Assembly (NCBI GenBank): GCA_017995495.1
Contig: JAGOIS010000006.1
Span: forward strand, 1 to 21,765
DNA from: Candidatus Cloacimonadota bacterium
Lineage (GTDB): Bacteria; Cloacimonadota; Cloacimonadia; Cloacimonadales; Cloacimonadaceae
Reading direction: 5' to 3'
DNA: 21,765 bases
Each line of letters opens with the position of its first letter. Position 1 is the stretch's first letter. The notes under the pieces were generated by a model. That model made no database searches. It saw nothing but the letters and a program-made list of their open reading frames with translations, and was not told where the DNA came from. The position numbers were made by a program, and so were the translations under genes. This document shows, piece after piece, positions 1 through 8,052 of this stretch.

Positions 1-982
1 TGGAGATCCTGTGGGGAAATCCGCCGCTGCGCTCCACCCTGGCCAGGTAGCCATTGAAGATGGAATCCGCTGCGGAGGACATGTCGGAATCCAGGGTCGT
101 ATAGATCTTCAGGCCGCCTTCAAACAACCGCTCGGTGCCATATTTGCTTTCCATGAGGGAGCGGACGTGCTCGATGAAATAATCCGAAGCGAAACGGGCG
201 TAGCTGCCTCCCCGCTGGGAATTGACGGGGCTGGCGACAGCGTCCAGGTATTCAGCTTCGCTGATTTTACGGTTTTTGTGCATCCTCCGCAAAACAAGGT
301 CGCGCCTTTGTTTCGCCCGCTCCGGGTGCTTGAAGGGATCGTAATAGTTGGGACGCTGGATCATGCCCACTATCAGGGCGGATTCCGGCAGATTCAAGTC
401 CCGGGCATGCTTGTTGAAATAGTAAAGAGAGGCTGTTTCCACCCCGTGGTTCCTGGAGCCCCAGAAGATCTTGTTCAGATAGATCTCAAGGATCTCATCC
501 TTGGTGAAGCTGGCCTCAATTTTGAAGGCCAGCACTATTTCGCGCATCTTGCGGGCAATGGTTTTATCCAGAGTCAAAAACATGTTGCGGGCCATCTGCT
601 GGGTGATGGTGCTGGCCCCCTGGGAAAAATCGCCTGTGCTGAGATCTGCGAGCAAGGCCCGCACTATCCGGATCGGATCGATGCCAAAGTGGTAATAAAA
701 GCGTTTGTCCTCAGTGGAGATGAGAGCGTCGATCAGATGGGGGGGCAATTCTTTGAGGGAGACAAGTTTTCTCTTCTCAAAGGCAAACAGGTAAACCATT
801 CTGCCGCTGCGGTCGTACACCTCGCTGCCTGTGCGCAAGGTATATCCCTTCAATTCAGCCGTGGGAGGCAGATCATCCTGGTAATACCAGAAAGCGCCAA
901 TGATCACCCCGATCAGGACGCAGCCTGCCACACTGGCTATTTTAAGGGCTTTTGCCCAATTCTGATGCTTCACTTTCTTCAT
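1..982 (-). CDS. Class A penicillin-binding protein, glycosyltransferase part (partial)
   Basis: This is the N-terminal 327 residues of a bifunctional peptidoglycan synthase; the left edge of the window cuts it. Residues about 12-33 form a single membrane anchor. A glycosyltransferase family 51 domain follows: EDKRFYYHFGID at 91-102 carries the catalytic Glu91, QGASTITQQ is at 121-129, and RKMREI is at 144-149. GT51 enzymes polymerise lipid II into glycan strands on the outer face of the inner membrane. The transpeptidase domain with its Ser-x-x-Lys motif should lie beyond the edge and is not visible, so class A is inferred from family architecture. The ATG at 980-982 lies inside the end of the Gx transporter gene (41-base overlap), and the ribosome site is weak. 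PBP1A (mrcA/ponA type) is the likeliest subclass, but this cannot be settled from half a protein. Confidence 0.93.
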   Translation of the reverse strand, partial: MKKVKHQNWAKALKIASVAGCVLIGVIIGAFWYYQDDLPPTAELKGYTLRTGSEVYDRSGRMVYLFAFEKRKLVSLKELPPHLIDALISTEDKRFYYHFGIDPIRIVRALLADLSTGDFSQGASTITQQMARNMFLTLDKTIARKMREIVLAFKIEASFTKDEILEIYLNKIFWGSRNHGVETASLYYFNKHARDLNLPESALIVGMIQRPNYYDPFKHPERAKQRRDLVLRRMHKNRKISEAEYLDAVASPVNSQRGGSYARFASDYFIEHVRSLMESKYGTERLFEGGLKIYTTLDSDMSSAADSIFNGYLARVERSGGFPHRIS

Positions 983-1502
983 GTTTACCAATCTTATGTT
1001 GTATAAATCTCGCTTTTATCAGCAGTAATATCCATGCTGTCAGCATTCCGCTGAACAATCCTAAAAACAGCAGCAATGGTGTCAACACAAAAACTCTGGT
1101 GCCGGGCAGAACCACTGTCTGAACCAGAACGAGCTGCACAAGATTATGCACCACCGCTCCGCTGATGCTCACCCCATACTCTGACAAGCCCAGGTTCGAA
1201 CCATGCGCCACCCACATGGCCAAAATGGCTGCGAGGCCTCCGCAGAGAGACAACAGGGTCGCCGGAGACAGCAAGGTGAAAGTCACAGCCCCTCCCACGA
1301 TGGATTTGGTGATGTTCACCACGATCGCCTGCAGGGGCTTCTTCTCAAAGATCAGATACATCATCACGATGTTGGACAGCCCCAGGCGGATGAAAGGCAG
1401 CGGCAAGAGGCGCATGATCAGGCTTTCAAAAATATGGATGCTGCAGGCCGTGGCCGTGAGAAATGCCAACATCAACAGAGGTTTGGGGGATCTGCCTGGC
1501 AT
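942..1502 (-). CDS. Gx transporter family membrane protein (Hpre_diP_synt_I family)
   Basis: A 186-residue polytopic membrane protein with about five hydrophobic segments. The conserved pattern RLGLSNIVMMYLIF near residue 39, a Gly-rich stretch around LCGGLAAILAMW (86-97) and GVSISGAVVHNLVQL (109-123) match the family long annotated as 'heptaprenyl diphosphate synthase component I' and now called Gx transporter. The old enzyme name is probably misleading, because the fold looks like a small substrate-binding membrane subunit. The substrate is unknown. The ATG is 31 bases downstream of the ABC ATPase stop, with an AGGAAG ribosome site about 11 bases ahead. The frame stays open further upstream but no better start is seen. 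It overlaps the penicillin-binding protein start by 41 bases, so it is probably in the same transcript. Confidence 0.8.
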   Translation of the reverse strand: MPGRSPKPLLMLAFLTATACSIHIFESLIMRLLPLPFIRLGLSNIVMMYLIFEKKPLQAIVVNITKSIVGGAVTFTLLSPATLLSLCGGLAAILAMWVAHGSNLGLSEYGVSISGAVVHNLVQLVLVQTVVLPGTRVFVLTPLLLFLGLFSGMLTAWILLLIKARFIQHKIGKHEESEASELGKSP

Positions 1503-1533
1503 CAGGCGCGGTTCTTCCTGGGCCGGATGAACC

Positions 1534-2259
1534 TCATGATCCAGTCTGCAGGAATTGCCGGATCAAGGGTTCCTCAGAATCATTGATATGGGCGAGAGGT
1601 CCGTAGTAGAGCACCCTGCCCTGTTCCAAAAAAAGCACCCGGTCGCCCAGATCCCTGAGATGGCCCATATCGTGGGTGATGGTGATGGCAGTTGCCTGGA
1701 CCGAGCCGATTATCTGCTTGAGGTAATAGAGGATCTCGGCAGAGGTGACGGGGTCGAGGCCGGAAACAGGTTCGTCGAAGATGATATAGCGCGGGTCATA
1801 GACCAGGGCGCGGGCGATGCCCACTCGCTTGAGCATTCCTCCGCTCAGTTCCGAGGGGTATTTTTTCATTAATTGATCCAGCCCCACCACGGACAGGCAG
1901 TGCTCCACTTTGTCCCTGATGGCCAGATGATCAAGCTCCCCCCTTTCGTAAAGGGGCAGGGCTACATTTTGGAAAACAGTGTAGGAATCCAGAAGAGCAG
2001 AATTTTGAAAGACCATCGCGAAACTATGCCGGATGAAAGATTCCGCGTAATCCGCATCTGCATAGACATCCACTCCATCGACTTTCACGGATCCGCCCAC
2101 AGGCGGGAAAAATCCCAGGATCGTCTTGATCAAAACTGTCTTACCCGAGCCGCTGCGGCCCAGAATGATCAGATGATGCCCATCCTCCAGCTCGAAGCTC
2201 ACGTCATGCAAGATCGCTTGTCCGGCCAGGCTCAGATACAGATTATATACCGCGATCAC
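1534..2259 (-). CDS. ABC transporter ATPase, MlaF/Mkl-like
   Basis: A 241-residue soluble ATP-binding subunit. Walker A GRSGSGKT is at 34-41, the Q-loop VFQNSALLDSYTV at 83-95, the signature LSGGMLKR at 138-145, Walker B YIIFDEP at 158-164, then GLDP and an ITITHD switch histidine. The LSGGM-x-KR signature and the 'FQNSALLDS' Q-loop are typical of the Mla/Mkl subfamily, which powers phospholipid or lipid traffic between the inner and outer membranes with an MlaE permease and an MlaD/MCE protein. No MlaE or MCE gene is in the window, so the partner must be elsewhere. I chose the GTG at 2257-2259: it fits the usual N-terminus (VYNLYLSLAG), has GGA six bases upstream, and cuts the overlap with vanZ to 17 bases. 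A longer frame to 2313 would add 18 residues unlike the family. Confidence 0.88.
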   Translation of the reverse strand: MIAVYNLYLSLAGQAILHDVSFELEDGHHLIILGRSGSGKTVLIKTILGFFPPVGGSVKVDGVDVYADADYAESFIRHSFAMVFQNSALLDSYTVFQNVALPLYERGELDHLAIRDKVEHCLSVVGLDQLMKKYPSELSGGMLKRVGIARALVYDPRYIIFDEPVSGLDPVTSAEILYYLKQIIGSVQATAITITHDMGHLRDLGDRVLFLEQGRVLYYGPLAHINDSEEPLIRQFLQTGS

Positions 2260-2647
2260 GCTGTATCCAAAATAAGCCGAAAGCCAAGGCCAGGCCAAGG
2301 GCGTTGGCGGCAAAATCCCAGATCGAGACTGACCTCTGGGGGATCAGATACTGGTGCAGCTCATCCAGGCCGGCGGTTGCCAGGATGATCAGATAGATCG
2401 CCCAAACCTTTTTATCATCAGCTTTTAACAAGCGCACAGCACGATTTGTGAGCAAACCCAGCAGGAAATAGACGCCGATATGGGCAACTTTATCCAAACT
2501 GAGAATTTTCGGCGCAGGCAAGGATTGACCTGGCAGAGATGACAAAATCCAGATTAAGGCAAACCACAGAACCGGAGGCCAGAGGGCTTTCGGCCAGTGC
2601 TTCCTGGGTACTTGCGCGTAACTTGAACCTTTGCCTGTGACAGGCAT
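2243..2647 (-). CDS. VanZ-family membrane protein
   Basis: A 134-residue small membrane protein. The VanZ-like pattern is clear: SSLPG at 36-40, DKVAHIGVYFLLG at 52-64, DELHQYLIPQRS at 95-106 and DFAANALG at 111-118. Hydrophobic segments lie at about 23-38, 54-70, 81-97 and 112-127. The family is named after the teicoplanin-resistance accessory gene vanZ, but most members are chromosomal and of unknown function; resistance should not be assumed here. Its ATG shares one base with the stop of the upstream CorC-like gene (TAATG arrangement), a classic sign of translational coupling. Its 3' end overlaps the GTG start of the ABC ATPase by 17 bases. Confidence 0.88.
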   Translation of the reverse strand: MPVTGKGSSYAQVPRKHWPKALWPPVLWFALIWILSSLPGQSLPAPKILSLDKVAHIGVYFLLGLLTNRAVRLLKADDKKVWAIYLIILATAGLDELHQYLIPQRSVSIWDFAANALGLALAFGLFWIQRDRGI

Positions 2648-3924
2648 TAAATCAACCCGTCCTCGAGTTTGGTTACTTCCACCAGCTTGATGCTTTTACC
2701 GTCGCCTTCCAGAACCCTGAACATCAGGACATTATCCAGAATATGGGTTTCCCCCACAGCGGGCACATGATTGAACTGGGACAGCAGATACTCCGCCACA
2801 TTGTCATATTCATCGGCCTCGATCGAGGAATTGAACTCCTGATTGAACTGGCGGATGTTATAAACTCCCCTCACGCGGCAGGTTCTATTGTCAACCTTGA
2901 TCAATTCGGGAGTTTCGTCGCGGTCATATTCGTCATGGATCTCCCCGACGATCTCTTCCAGAATGTCTTCCAACGAGATGATCCCTGAGGTTCCGCCATA
3001 TTCGTCCACCACAATGGCCATCTGCAGTTTTTTCTTTTTAAACTGGTTGAGCAAGGCCTGGACTTTCATGTTTTCTGTCACAAACCAGGCGGGCCGCATC
3101 AATTCGGTCAAACTGGCCTTCTCAGGAAACAGCAGCAGGTCTTTCACGTAGATCACTCCCACGATGTCGTCGATCGTATCCCTATAGACGGGAATGCGGG
3201 AGTGGCCGCTGGCGATGATCAGGTCACGCAGGTCGTCGAGGTTTTGCTGTGCTTCTATCGCACGTACCTTCACCCTGGGAACGTATATCTCGGTGAGTTT
3301 TGCCTCCCGAAAACGGAACAGGCCAACCAACATCTGCTTTTCGCTTTCGTCGAGGCTGTGTTTGGAATGTTCGGATTGGATCAGGTTGTGAAATTCCTCT
3401 GTGGTGAGTCGTGACATCAGATGCTTGTCTGAGCCTGGTTTGGCAGAGATCAGCTGGCTCAATTTGTCGATCAGCCACACGGGAACATAGAGGATATAGC
3501 TGATCACTTGCAAGGGCAGGCTGACGATCCTGGCAAAACTATTGGCTGTCGCCAAGGCCACCAGCTTGGGAATGATCTCGCAAAAAGTGACGATCACCAA
3601 GGTGGAGACTATCACTTGCAAAGTAACCGCACCCGATGGACTCTTCCCCAGATCCGCAGCCAGCTTCAGAGCGATCAGCGTGCCCAGGGACGAAATTCCC
3701 ATATTCACAAAGGTGTTGCCCAAAAGAACGGTAACCAATAGTTGCCGCGGGCGCCTCAGCATGGTCAGGATCCTTTTCGCGCTCGCACTTTTGCTGTTTT
3801 CAAGCTTTTTCAGATAGATGCGGGGCAGGGAGAAAAAGGCGGTCTCGGATCCCGAGAAAAAAGCAGAGAGCAGCATCAGCACAAATATGATCAGTAATAA
3901 AGGCAATATGGGGCCATCATCCAC
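2647..3924 (-). CDS. CNNM/CBS-pair/CorC-HlyC domain membrane protein (TlyC/GldE-like)
   Basis: A 425-residue protein of the family called hemolysin C, TlyC or CorC-like. Residues 1-165 are a CNNM (DUF21) membrane domain beginning FFSGSETAFFSL at 22-33, with hydrophobic segments near 5-22, 62-90, 100-125 and 136-160. Residues about 210-330 are a CBS pair ending in VDEYGGTSGIISLEDILEEI (307-326), a family signature. Residues about 340-420 are the CorC/HlyC transporter-associated domain. Characterised members act in Mg2+/Co2+ efflux or resistance; the Bacteroidota homologue GldE is linked to gliding. Toxicity implied by 'hemolysin' is not supported. The start is GTG at 3922-3924, eight bases inside the end of ybeY with GGAAGG upstream, and there is no in-frame ATG nearby. 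Confidence 0.9.
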   Translation of the reverse strand: MDDGPILPLLLIIFVLMLLSAFFSGSETAFFSLPRIYLKKLENSKSASAKRILTMLRRPRQLLVTVLLGNTFVNMGISSLGTLIALKLAADLGKSPSGAVTLQVIVSTLVIVTFCEIIPKLVALATANSFARIVSLPLQVISYILYVPVWLIDKLSQLISAKPGSDKHLMSRLTTEEFHNLIQSEHSKHSLDESEKQMLVGLFRFREAKLTEIYVPRVKVRAIEAQQNLDDLRDLIIASGHSRIPVYRDTIDDIVGVIYVKDLLLFPEKASLTELMRPAWFVTENMKVQALLNQFKKKKLQMAIVVDEYGGTSGIISLEDILEEIVGEIHDEYDRDETPELIKVDNRTCRVRGVYNIRQFNQEFNSSIEADEYDNVAEYLLSQFNHVPAVGETHILDNVLMFRVLEGDGKSIKLVEVTKLEDGLI

Positions 3925-4378
3925 TTTGCTGTGTACCTTCCATAAGTTCTTTGTAGTATTTTTCCTTTTCTATCATCTGTATCCTGGCTTCCGTGCGGAT
4001 ATGGTCGTAGCCAAATCCGTGCAGCAGGCCGTGGATAAAAATCTCCATCAATTCCTGTTGAATGGACTTGTGACCCTTTTGCCGCTCCAGTTGTTTTATG
4101 TCAATCAGAATATCGCAAATCACAGCCTGATTGCCTTTGGTGATGTCACTTGGGAGGGTGTCCGACAGATTGAAGCACAGCACGTCCGTCATTTGGTCGT
4201 CACCGCGGTAGAGCAGATTGTACTTTCTGATCGTTGCGTCATCGCAGATCAGAAGCCCGATCTCACATTCACCCCCAGGCATTTCAGCGTTGCAGATCTT
4301 TTCCGCCACAGTCCTTAGGGGTCCCGAATCCAAGCGGAAATCGGTTTCGTTGGAGATGTCCAGGGTGAAGGTGCTCAA
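3917..4378 (-). CDS. ybeY: Endoribonuclease YbeY (rRNA maturation factor)
   Basis: A 153-residue zinc-dependent endoribonuclease of the UPF0054 family, which acts in 16S rRNA 3'-end processing and ribosome quality control. The zinc motif HGLLHGFGYDH at 116-126 supplies the three metal-binding histidines (116, 120, 126), and TDVLCFNL at 64-71 is the second conserved block, usually TDVLSFP. The length is normal for the family. I take the TTG at 4376-4378 as start: it overlaps the stop of pgpH (TTGA) by four bases, and the first downstream Met (residue 33) would remove a conserved beta strand. The pgpH-ybeY order is conserved across many Firmicutes and other bacteria, which strengthens both calls. 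Confidence 0.95.
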   Translation of the reverse strand: MSTFTLDISNETDFRLDSGPLRTVAEKICNAEMPGGECEIGLLICDDATIRKYNLLYRGDDQMTDVLCFNLSDTLPSDITKGNQAVICDILIDIKQLERQKGHKSIQQELMEIFIHGLLHGFGYDHIRTEARIQMIEKEKYYKELMEGTQQSG

Positions 4379-6489
4379 GATATCCTGTCTTCCGGATACT
4401 CCAGCCTTTTGCGGTATACGCTTTCCAAGATCGGGAACATCGCAGTTTTAGCTTTGGCCAGGTCCTGGATGGTGATCGGAGCTTCATCCAGCTGTCCGTC
4501 CCGGATCAACCTTTGGATGGTCTCATCGATCATTCTGGAGATGTCCTCGTTGCTGGCATCCTTTCTTGATTTGCTTGTGGATTCAACCACGTCTGCCAGC
4601 ATCACCAGAGCCGCTTCCTTAGTCCGGGGCAGAGGACCGGGATATCTGAACGCGGAGGGATCGACAACCTCCCCCTGTCGCTGCGCCGCATCCAGGAAAA
4701 AGCGGATGTAGCTGGTGCCATGATGCTGCCAGATGATGTCGATCACAAGTTGGGGAACCCGATGCTTTTCCGCCAGAACGACTCCTTCCTTCACATGGTC
4801 CCGGATGATGTCCGCGCTTTCCTCAGGACTGTATTTCTCGTAATACTCAGCAGAATCTTCGTTGTTCTCGGTAAATATCTCCGGATTGACGGTTTTCCCT
4901 ATGTCGTGGAAATAACTGCCCACCCTGGCCAGCAGCGGATTGGCACCGATGGACTCGGCAGCCCTCTCGGCAAGATTACCCACGATCAGGCTGTGGTGAT
5001 AAGTTCCCACGGCATTGGTTGCCAGACGTTTAAGCAGGGGATGATTGAAATCCAGAAGTTCCAGCAGGATCTGTTTGGTGGCGCGGTTCCACTTCCTTTC
5101 GAAGAAAGTCACCAGCACAAGGCAGCCCAGAACGCTCAACGTGGTTGAAACCAGGGAGTATCCCGCGTTGCGCAACAACGCCTGAATTCTTTCGATGAGA
5201 TTCTCGCCATTGAATGCCAGCAGGGTCAAGGCGGCATTTATTAAATTGACGGATACAAAAAGGAAGATCCAGATCATGATGAACTGATGCCTGGTTTTGT
5301 ATCTGCGGATCAGCGCCAGGGTGAGCAGCGACGAGAGCAGAAGCAAGGTCAGACTGGCGGCATCCCAGTTCAGAAAAGGACCCAAAAGCAGTGAGCTGCA
5401 AATCGCGAATAAAATCCCCAGGTCAAATCCAAGGAGGATGGCAACAGTTATTATTAGCAGGGAGAAAGGGACCAGGCTGACATTCAGTCCAAATAGCTGG
5501 TATGTGAGCAGAGTAAACAGGATCTGGCCAAGCAACCCGGCATTGAGCACAATGACTCCCGCCGTGCCGTACGTCTCTTTTACAGGCGTGTGCCAGAGAT
5601 GGATGTTGAAAGTGAAGAAAACAGCCAGCATTACCAACAGCAGTCCCATTACACCAAGCCATTGGTTCAGTATTGATCTTCTTTCGCCCCTTGCTTCATA
5701 TTCCCTGGCCAAAGACCGCACCTTGTTTACGTCTTCCTGGGTGAGGCGCTGGTTTCGGCGGATGATGGCTTCGTTCTGCTTCACCATACCCTCAACGGGA
5801 TCAATGGAATCAAACAGACGCTGCTGCTCCTTGGAATAACTCTGAGCGTCAACCACCATATTGGGCAGAATGAGTTTGTCCGCGTTTAACTCCACCAGCA
5901 TGGCCAGCGATGGCTCCAGCCTTTGCAGGATCAGACGTTTGGCCTCCTCAATGTTAAAATGGCGCGCAAGACTGTTTTTTTCAACCCCCCGCTCAGTGTT
6001 GAGCATGATGCTGTCACCGTTCACGGCTGAGTATATCCCTGCTTTATACAACTCTTCGAGCGCTCTTTTGACCCTTGTCTGGGAAGAGGCAATGCGGGTT
6101 TCATCCCCAGTGAGCAGAAGGCCGGAGCGTTCCAGCTGATATCCCTGTTGCCTGGCGCTCAAAACAACAGCTCCCGGATCGCTGCTTTCCGCAGCCTCGT
6201 AGATCAGGCCAAACAAGCGATCCAGATTGCTGTAGGCCTCAAATTCCACATCAGGACTCAGCATATAGGGCTGTACCATCTGCGCCAGCTTTTGGGAATA
6301 CTCAGCCTGGATCTGTGCCTCAGTTTTTAAAATGGGAAAATCAAAGGGAGCCAGGATATCAAACTCCGCCACCTGGCCCTCAGAAAGCTGAAAATCCGGA
6401 TAGGCCTTCCTGCCCGCAGTAGTCATTTGATGCAGCCCGACCGCGCAAAGAGTGGCAATTATGGTGATCAAAATATAGCGTGAATTCAT
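4375..6489 (-). CDS. pgpH: 7TM-HD cyclic-di-AMP phosphodiesterase PgpH
   Basis: A 704-residue membrane protein with the 7TMR-HDED/7TMR-HD architecture. An N-terminal membrane segment (4-22) leads into a long extracytoplasmic domain (about 30-270), then about seven membrane segments (275-465) and a cytoplasmic HD hydrolase (about 480-690). HD-domain ligands are visible: His499 in the GTYHHS block, His528-Asp529 in HDIGK, His565 in RDHV, His589-His590 in QHHGTS and Asp633. PgpH-type proteins cut c-di-AMP to pApA and so affect osmotic and cell-wall balance. ybeY follows with a four-base overlap, the usual arrangement. The ATG at 6487-6489 lies 40 bases after the radA stop. No c-di-AMP cyclase (DisA/CdaA type) is visible in the window. 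Confidence 0.93.
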   Translation of the reverse strand: MNSRYILITIIATLCAVGLHQMTTAGRKAYPDFQLSEGQVAEFDILAPFDFPILKTEAQIQAEYSQKLAQMVQPYMLSPDVEFEAYSNLDRLFGLIYEAAESSDPGAVVLSARQQGYQLERSGLLLTGDETRIASSQTRVKRALEELYKAGIYSAVNGDSIMLNTERGVEKNSLARHFNIEEAKRLILQRLEPSLAMLVELNADKLILPNMVVDAQSYSKEQQRLFDSIDPVEGMVKQNEAIIRRNQRLTQEDVNKVRSLAREYEARGERRSILNQWLGVMGLLLVMLAVFFTFNIHLWHTPVKETYGTAGVIVLNAGLLGQILFTLLTYQLFGLNVSLVPFSLLIITVAILLGFDLGILFAICSSLLLGPFLNWDAASLTLLLLSSLLTLALIRRYKTRHQFIMIWIFLFVSVNLINAALTLLAFNGENLIERIQALLRNAGYSLVSTTLSVLGCLVLVTFFERKWNRATKQILLELLDFNHPLLKRLATNAVGTYHHSLIVGNLAERAAESIGANPLLARVGSYFHDIGKTVNPEIFTENNEDSAEYYEKYSPEESADIIRDHVKEGVVLAEKHRVPQLVIDIIWQHHGTSYIRFFLDAAQRQGEVVDPSAFRYPGPLPRTKEAALVMLADVVESTSKSRKDASNEDISRMIDETIQRLIRDGQLDEAPITIQDLAKAKTAMFPILESVYRKRLEYPEDRIS

Positions 6490-6529
6490 GATTTCAAATC
6501 TCGTTTAAGCATCGTTTTGTCAAGTGCCA

Positions 6530-7870
6530 TCAATGAGCCAGTGAGCTGTACAATTCCCGCACATCACGGATCTTCATCACTTTGCCCTTGTTGCGGAGTT
6601 TCTCGTGTGCGGAGACATAGATCTTCTCGTATCCCAGCTTAACCGCCTCATTCACCCGCGCTTCGAGCTGCGCGACCGGCCGTACTTCCCCGTTCAAGCC
6701 AACTTCGCCGATGTATGCGGACTTGGAAGGCAGGGGAGTATCCTTGAGGCTGGAAATGATCGCTGCAAGAATGGCCAGGTCAAGGCCGGGGTCTGAGGAT
6801 CGGATCCCCCCGGCAAGATTGATGAAAACATCGCTGGAGCGAAGATACAGAGCCAGGTTTTTTTCCAGGATGGCCAGGAGGATGGCCAACTTTTTCTGTT
6901 CCAGACCCACCACCACCCTTTGCGGAGTTCCGTAGTTCGACGATGTGGCTAATGACTGCACCTCCACTATGAAAGAGCGCGACCCTTCCATCACGCAACC
7001 TATAGCGGTGCCGTTGTGTTCGCCGGTGTCCGAGAGAAAGATGTGATTGGGATTGAGCACTTCAACCAAGCCTTGGTTTGTCATCTCGAAGATACCTATC
7101 TCATTGGTGGAGCCAAATCTGTTTTTAACCGCCCTCAGAATCTTGTATTGGCCTCTCAATTCACCCTCAAAGTACAGAACCGTGTCCACCATGTGTTCGA
7201 TTATCTTGGGCCCCGCGACAAAGCCTTCCTTGGTTACATGACCCACCATGAAAATGGGAATACGAAGTGTTTTGGCGCTACGAAGCACCCGGTTGCTGGT
7301 TTCACGCAATTGGGTGATGCTGCCCGGCAGTGAATCCAGGCTGGGCAGGCTCACAGACTGGATGGAATCGACGATGAGGATGTCCGGCTGGCTTTCCTCA
7401 AGCGCGTTCAACATCAATTCCGCGTCATTGGTGCAGAGCAGCCAGATGTTTTCACTGGCTACGTTCAATCGCGTGCTCCGCAGATGGATCTGCTCGGAGC
7501 TTTCCTCTCCGGAAACGTACAGCACTTTTTTTCCCTGATTGCCCATCCACTGGGATAACTGGAGCATCAGGGTGGATTTACCGATGCCAGGTTCACCTCC
7601 GATCAGCACCAGCATTCCGCTTACTATACCACCACCGATAACCAGGTCAAACTCACGGATGCCGGTGACTGTGCGGGTAGCCCCGCTCTGTTTGATGTCC
7701 TTGATCCGTTCCGGTTTGAGCGTCTGAAGGTCAGAGCTGCCACCTTTGCTGGCCTTGCCAGATACTCTGGTGCTTTCCTTGAGGGTGCCCCAACTTCCGC
7801 AGGATGGACATTTTCCACTCCACTTGGTTGTTTCAGAACCACAATCTGTGCAAAAAAAGAGGTTCGACAT
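6530..7870 (-). CDS. radA: DNA repair protein RadA/Sms
   Basis: A 446-residue RecA-like branch-migration ATPase for recombinational repair. An N-terminal zinc finger uses Cys7, Cys10, Cys21 and Cys24 (CTDC and CPSC). Walker A GEPGIGKST is at 92-100, Walker B ILIVDSI at 164-170, and the RadA-specific KNRFG motif at 249-253. The remainder is the Lon-protease-like domain (about 285-446) with the LNGEVRPV-type block. The frame is open 21 codons upstream to 7933, but I chose the ATG at 7868-7870: it has an AAGGAG site seven bases ahead and begins right before the zinc finger, as in family members. It is the first gene of the eight-gene minus-strand run and is divergent from the redox cassette. Confidence 0.95.
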   Translation of the reverse strand: MSNLFFCTDCGSETTKWSGKCPSCGSWGTLKESTRVSGKASKGGSSDLQTLKPERIKDIKQSGATRTVTGIREFDLVIGGGIVSGMLVLIGGEPGIGKSTLMLQLSQWMGNQGKKVLYVSGEESSEQIHLRSTRLNVASENIWLLCTNDAELMLNALEESQPDILIVDSIQSVSLPSLDSLPGSITQLRETSNRVLRSAKTLRIPIFMVGHVTKEGFVAGPKIIEHMVDTVLYFEGELRGQYKILRAVKNRFGSTNEIGIFEMTNQGLVEVLNPNHIFLSDTGEHNGTAIGCVMEGSRSFIVEVQSLATSSNYGTPQRVVVGLEQKKLAILLAILEKNLALYLRSSDVFINLAGGIRSSDPGLDLAILAAIISSLKDTPLPSKSAYIGEVGLNGEVRPVAQLEARVNEAVKLGYEKIYVSAHEKLRNKGKVMKIRDVRELYSSLAH

Positions 7871-7877
7871 CGATTTT

Positions 7878-7883
7878 CTCCTT
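7878..7883 (-). promoter_or_regulatory. Ribosome binding site deciding the radA start
   Basis: AAGGAG on the minus strand with a seven-base spacer to the ATG at 7868-7870. It supports the shorter RadA and argues against the upstream in-frame start at 7933. Confidence 0.75.
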
Positions 7884-7985
7884 GCTGTGTTGCATTTTTT
7901 CCACAGTCCAAAATATGGCAAGGTTTTTTTCACATCTGCGTTTCAGCAATGCGGCTCTAAATTCAGTTGACCAGAAACCATCCCA

Positions 7986-8007
7986 AGGCAAAAAATTTTT
8001 CTTGCCT
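7986..8007. promoter_or_regulatory. Imperfect palindrome, candidate MarR operator
   Basis: AGGCAA and TTGCCT are inverted around an AT-rich core; 9 of 11 base pairs of the 22-bp element match, centred between 7996 and 7997. It sits in the divergent region between radA and the redox cassette and covers the -35 box of the candidate plus-strand promoter. MarR-family proteins bind palindromes of about this size and often repress their own operon, so this is the best local operator candidate. The link to the MarR gene at 8305 is inference. Confidence 0.45.
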
Positions 8008-8029
8008 AATCTAATAGTCTCATTATTAT
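8002..8029 (+). promoter_or_regulatory. Candidate promoter of the redox cassette
   Basis: TTGCCT (8002-8007) and TATTAT (8024-8029) are separated by 16 bases, giving a sigma70-like arrangement 23 bases upstream of the pseudogene ATG. No start site is known, and AT-rich spacers give chance matches, so this is tentative. Confidence 0.4.
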
Positions 8030-8052
8030 TGTATTCAGAGGTTAAGAACTTT

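Noticed and set aside
11..1006. Plus-strand open frame of 331 codons at the left edge
   Set aside because: Shadow of the penicillin-binding protein, whose GT51 motifs are unmistakable on the minus strand.
2260..2313. Longer N-terminus for the ABC ATPase from 2313
   Set aside because: It would extend the overlap with vanZ to 71 bases and add residues unlike the family; the GTG at 2259 fits better.
2243..2647. VanZ protein as a glycopeptide resistance gene
   Set aside because: Only the broad family is supported; no vanA/vanH/vanX-type neighbours are present.
6490..6529. TTGACA in the radA-pgpH gap as an internal promoter
   Set aside because: No TATAAT-like box at 16-18 bases, so a chance match is likely.
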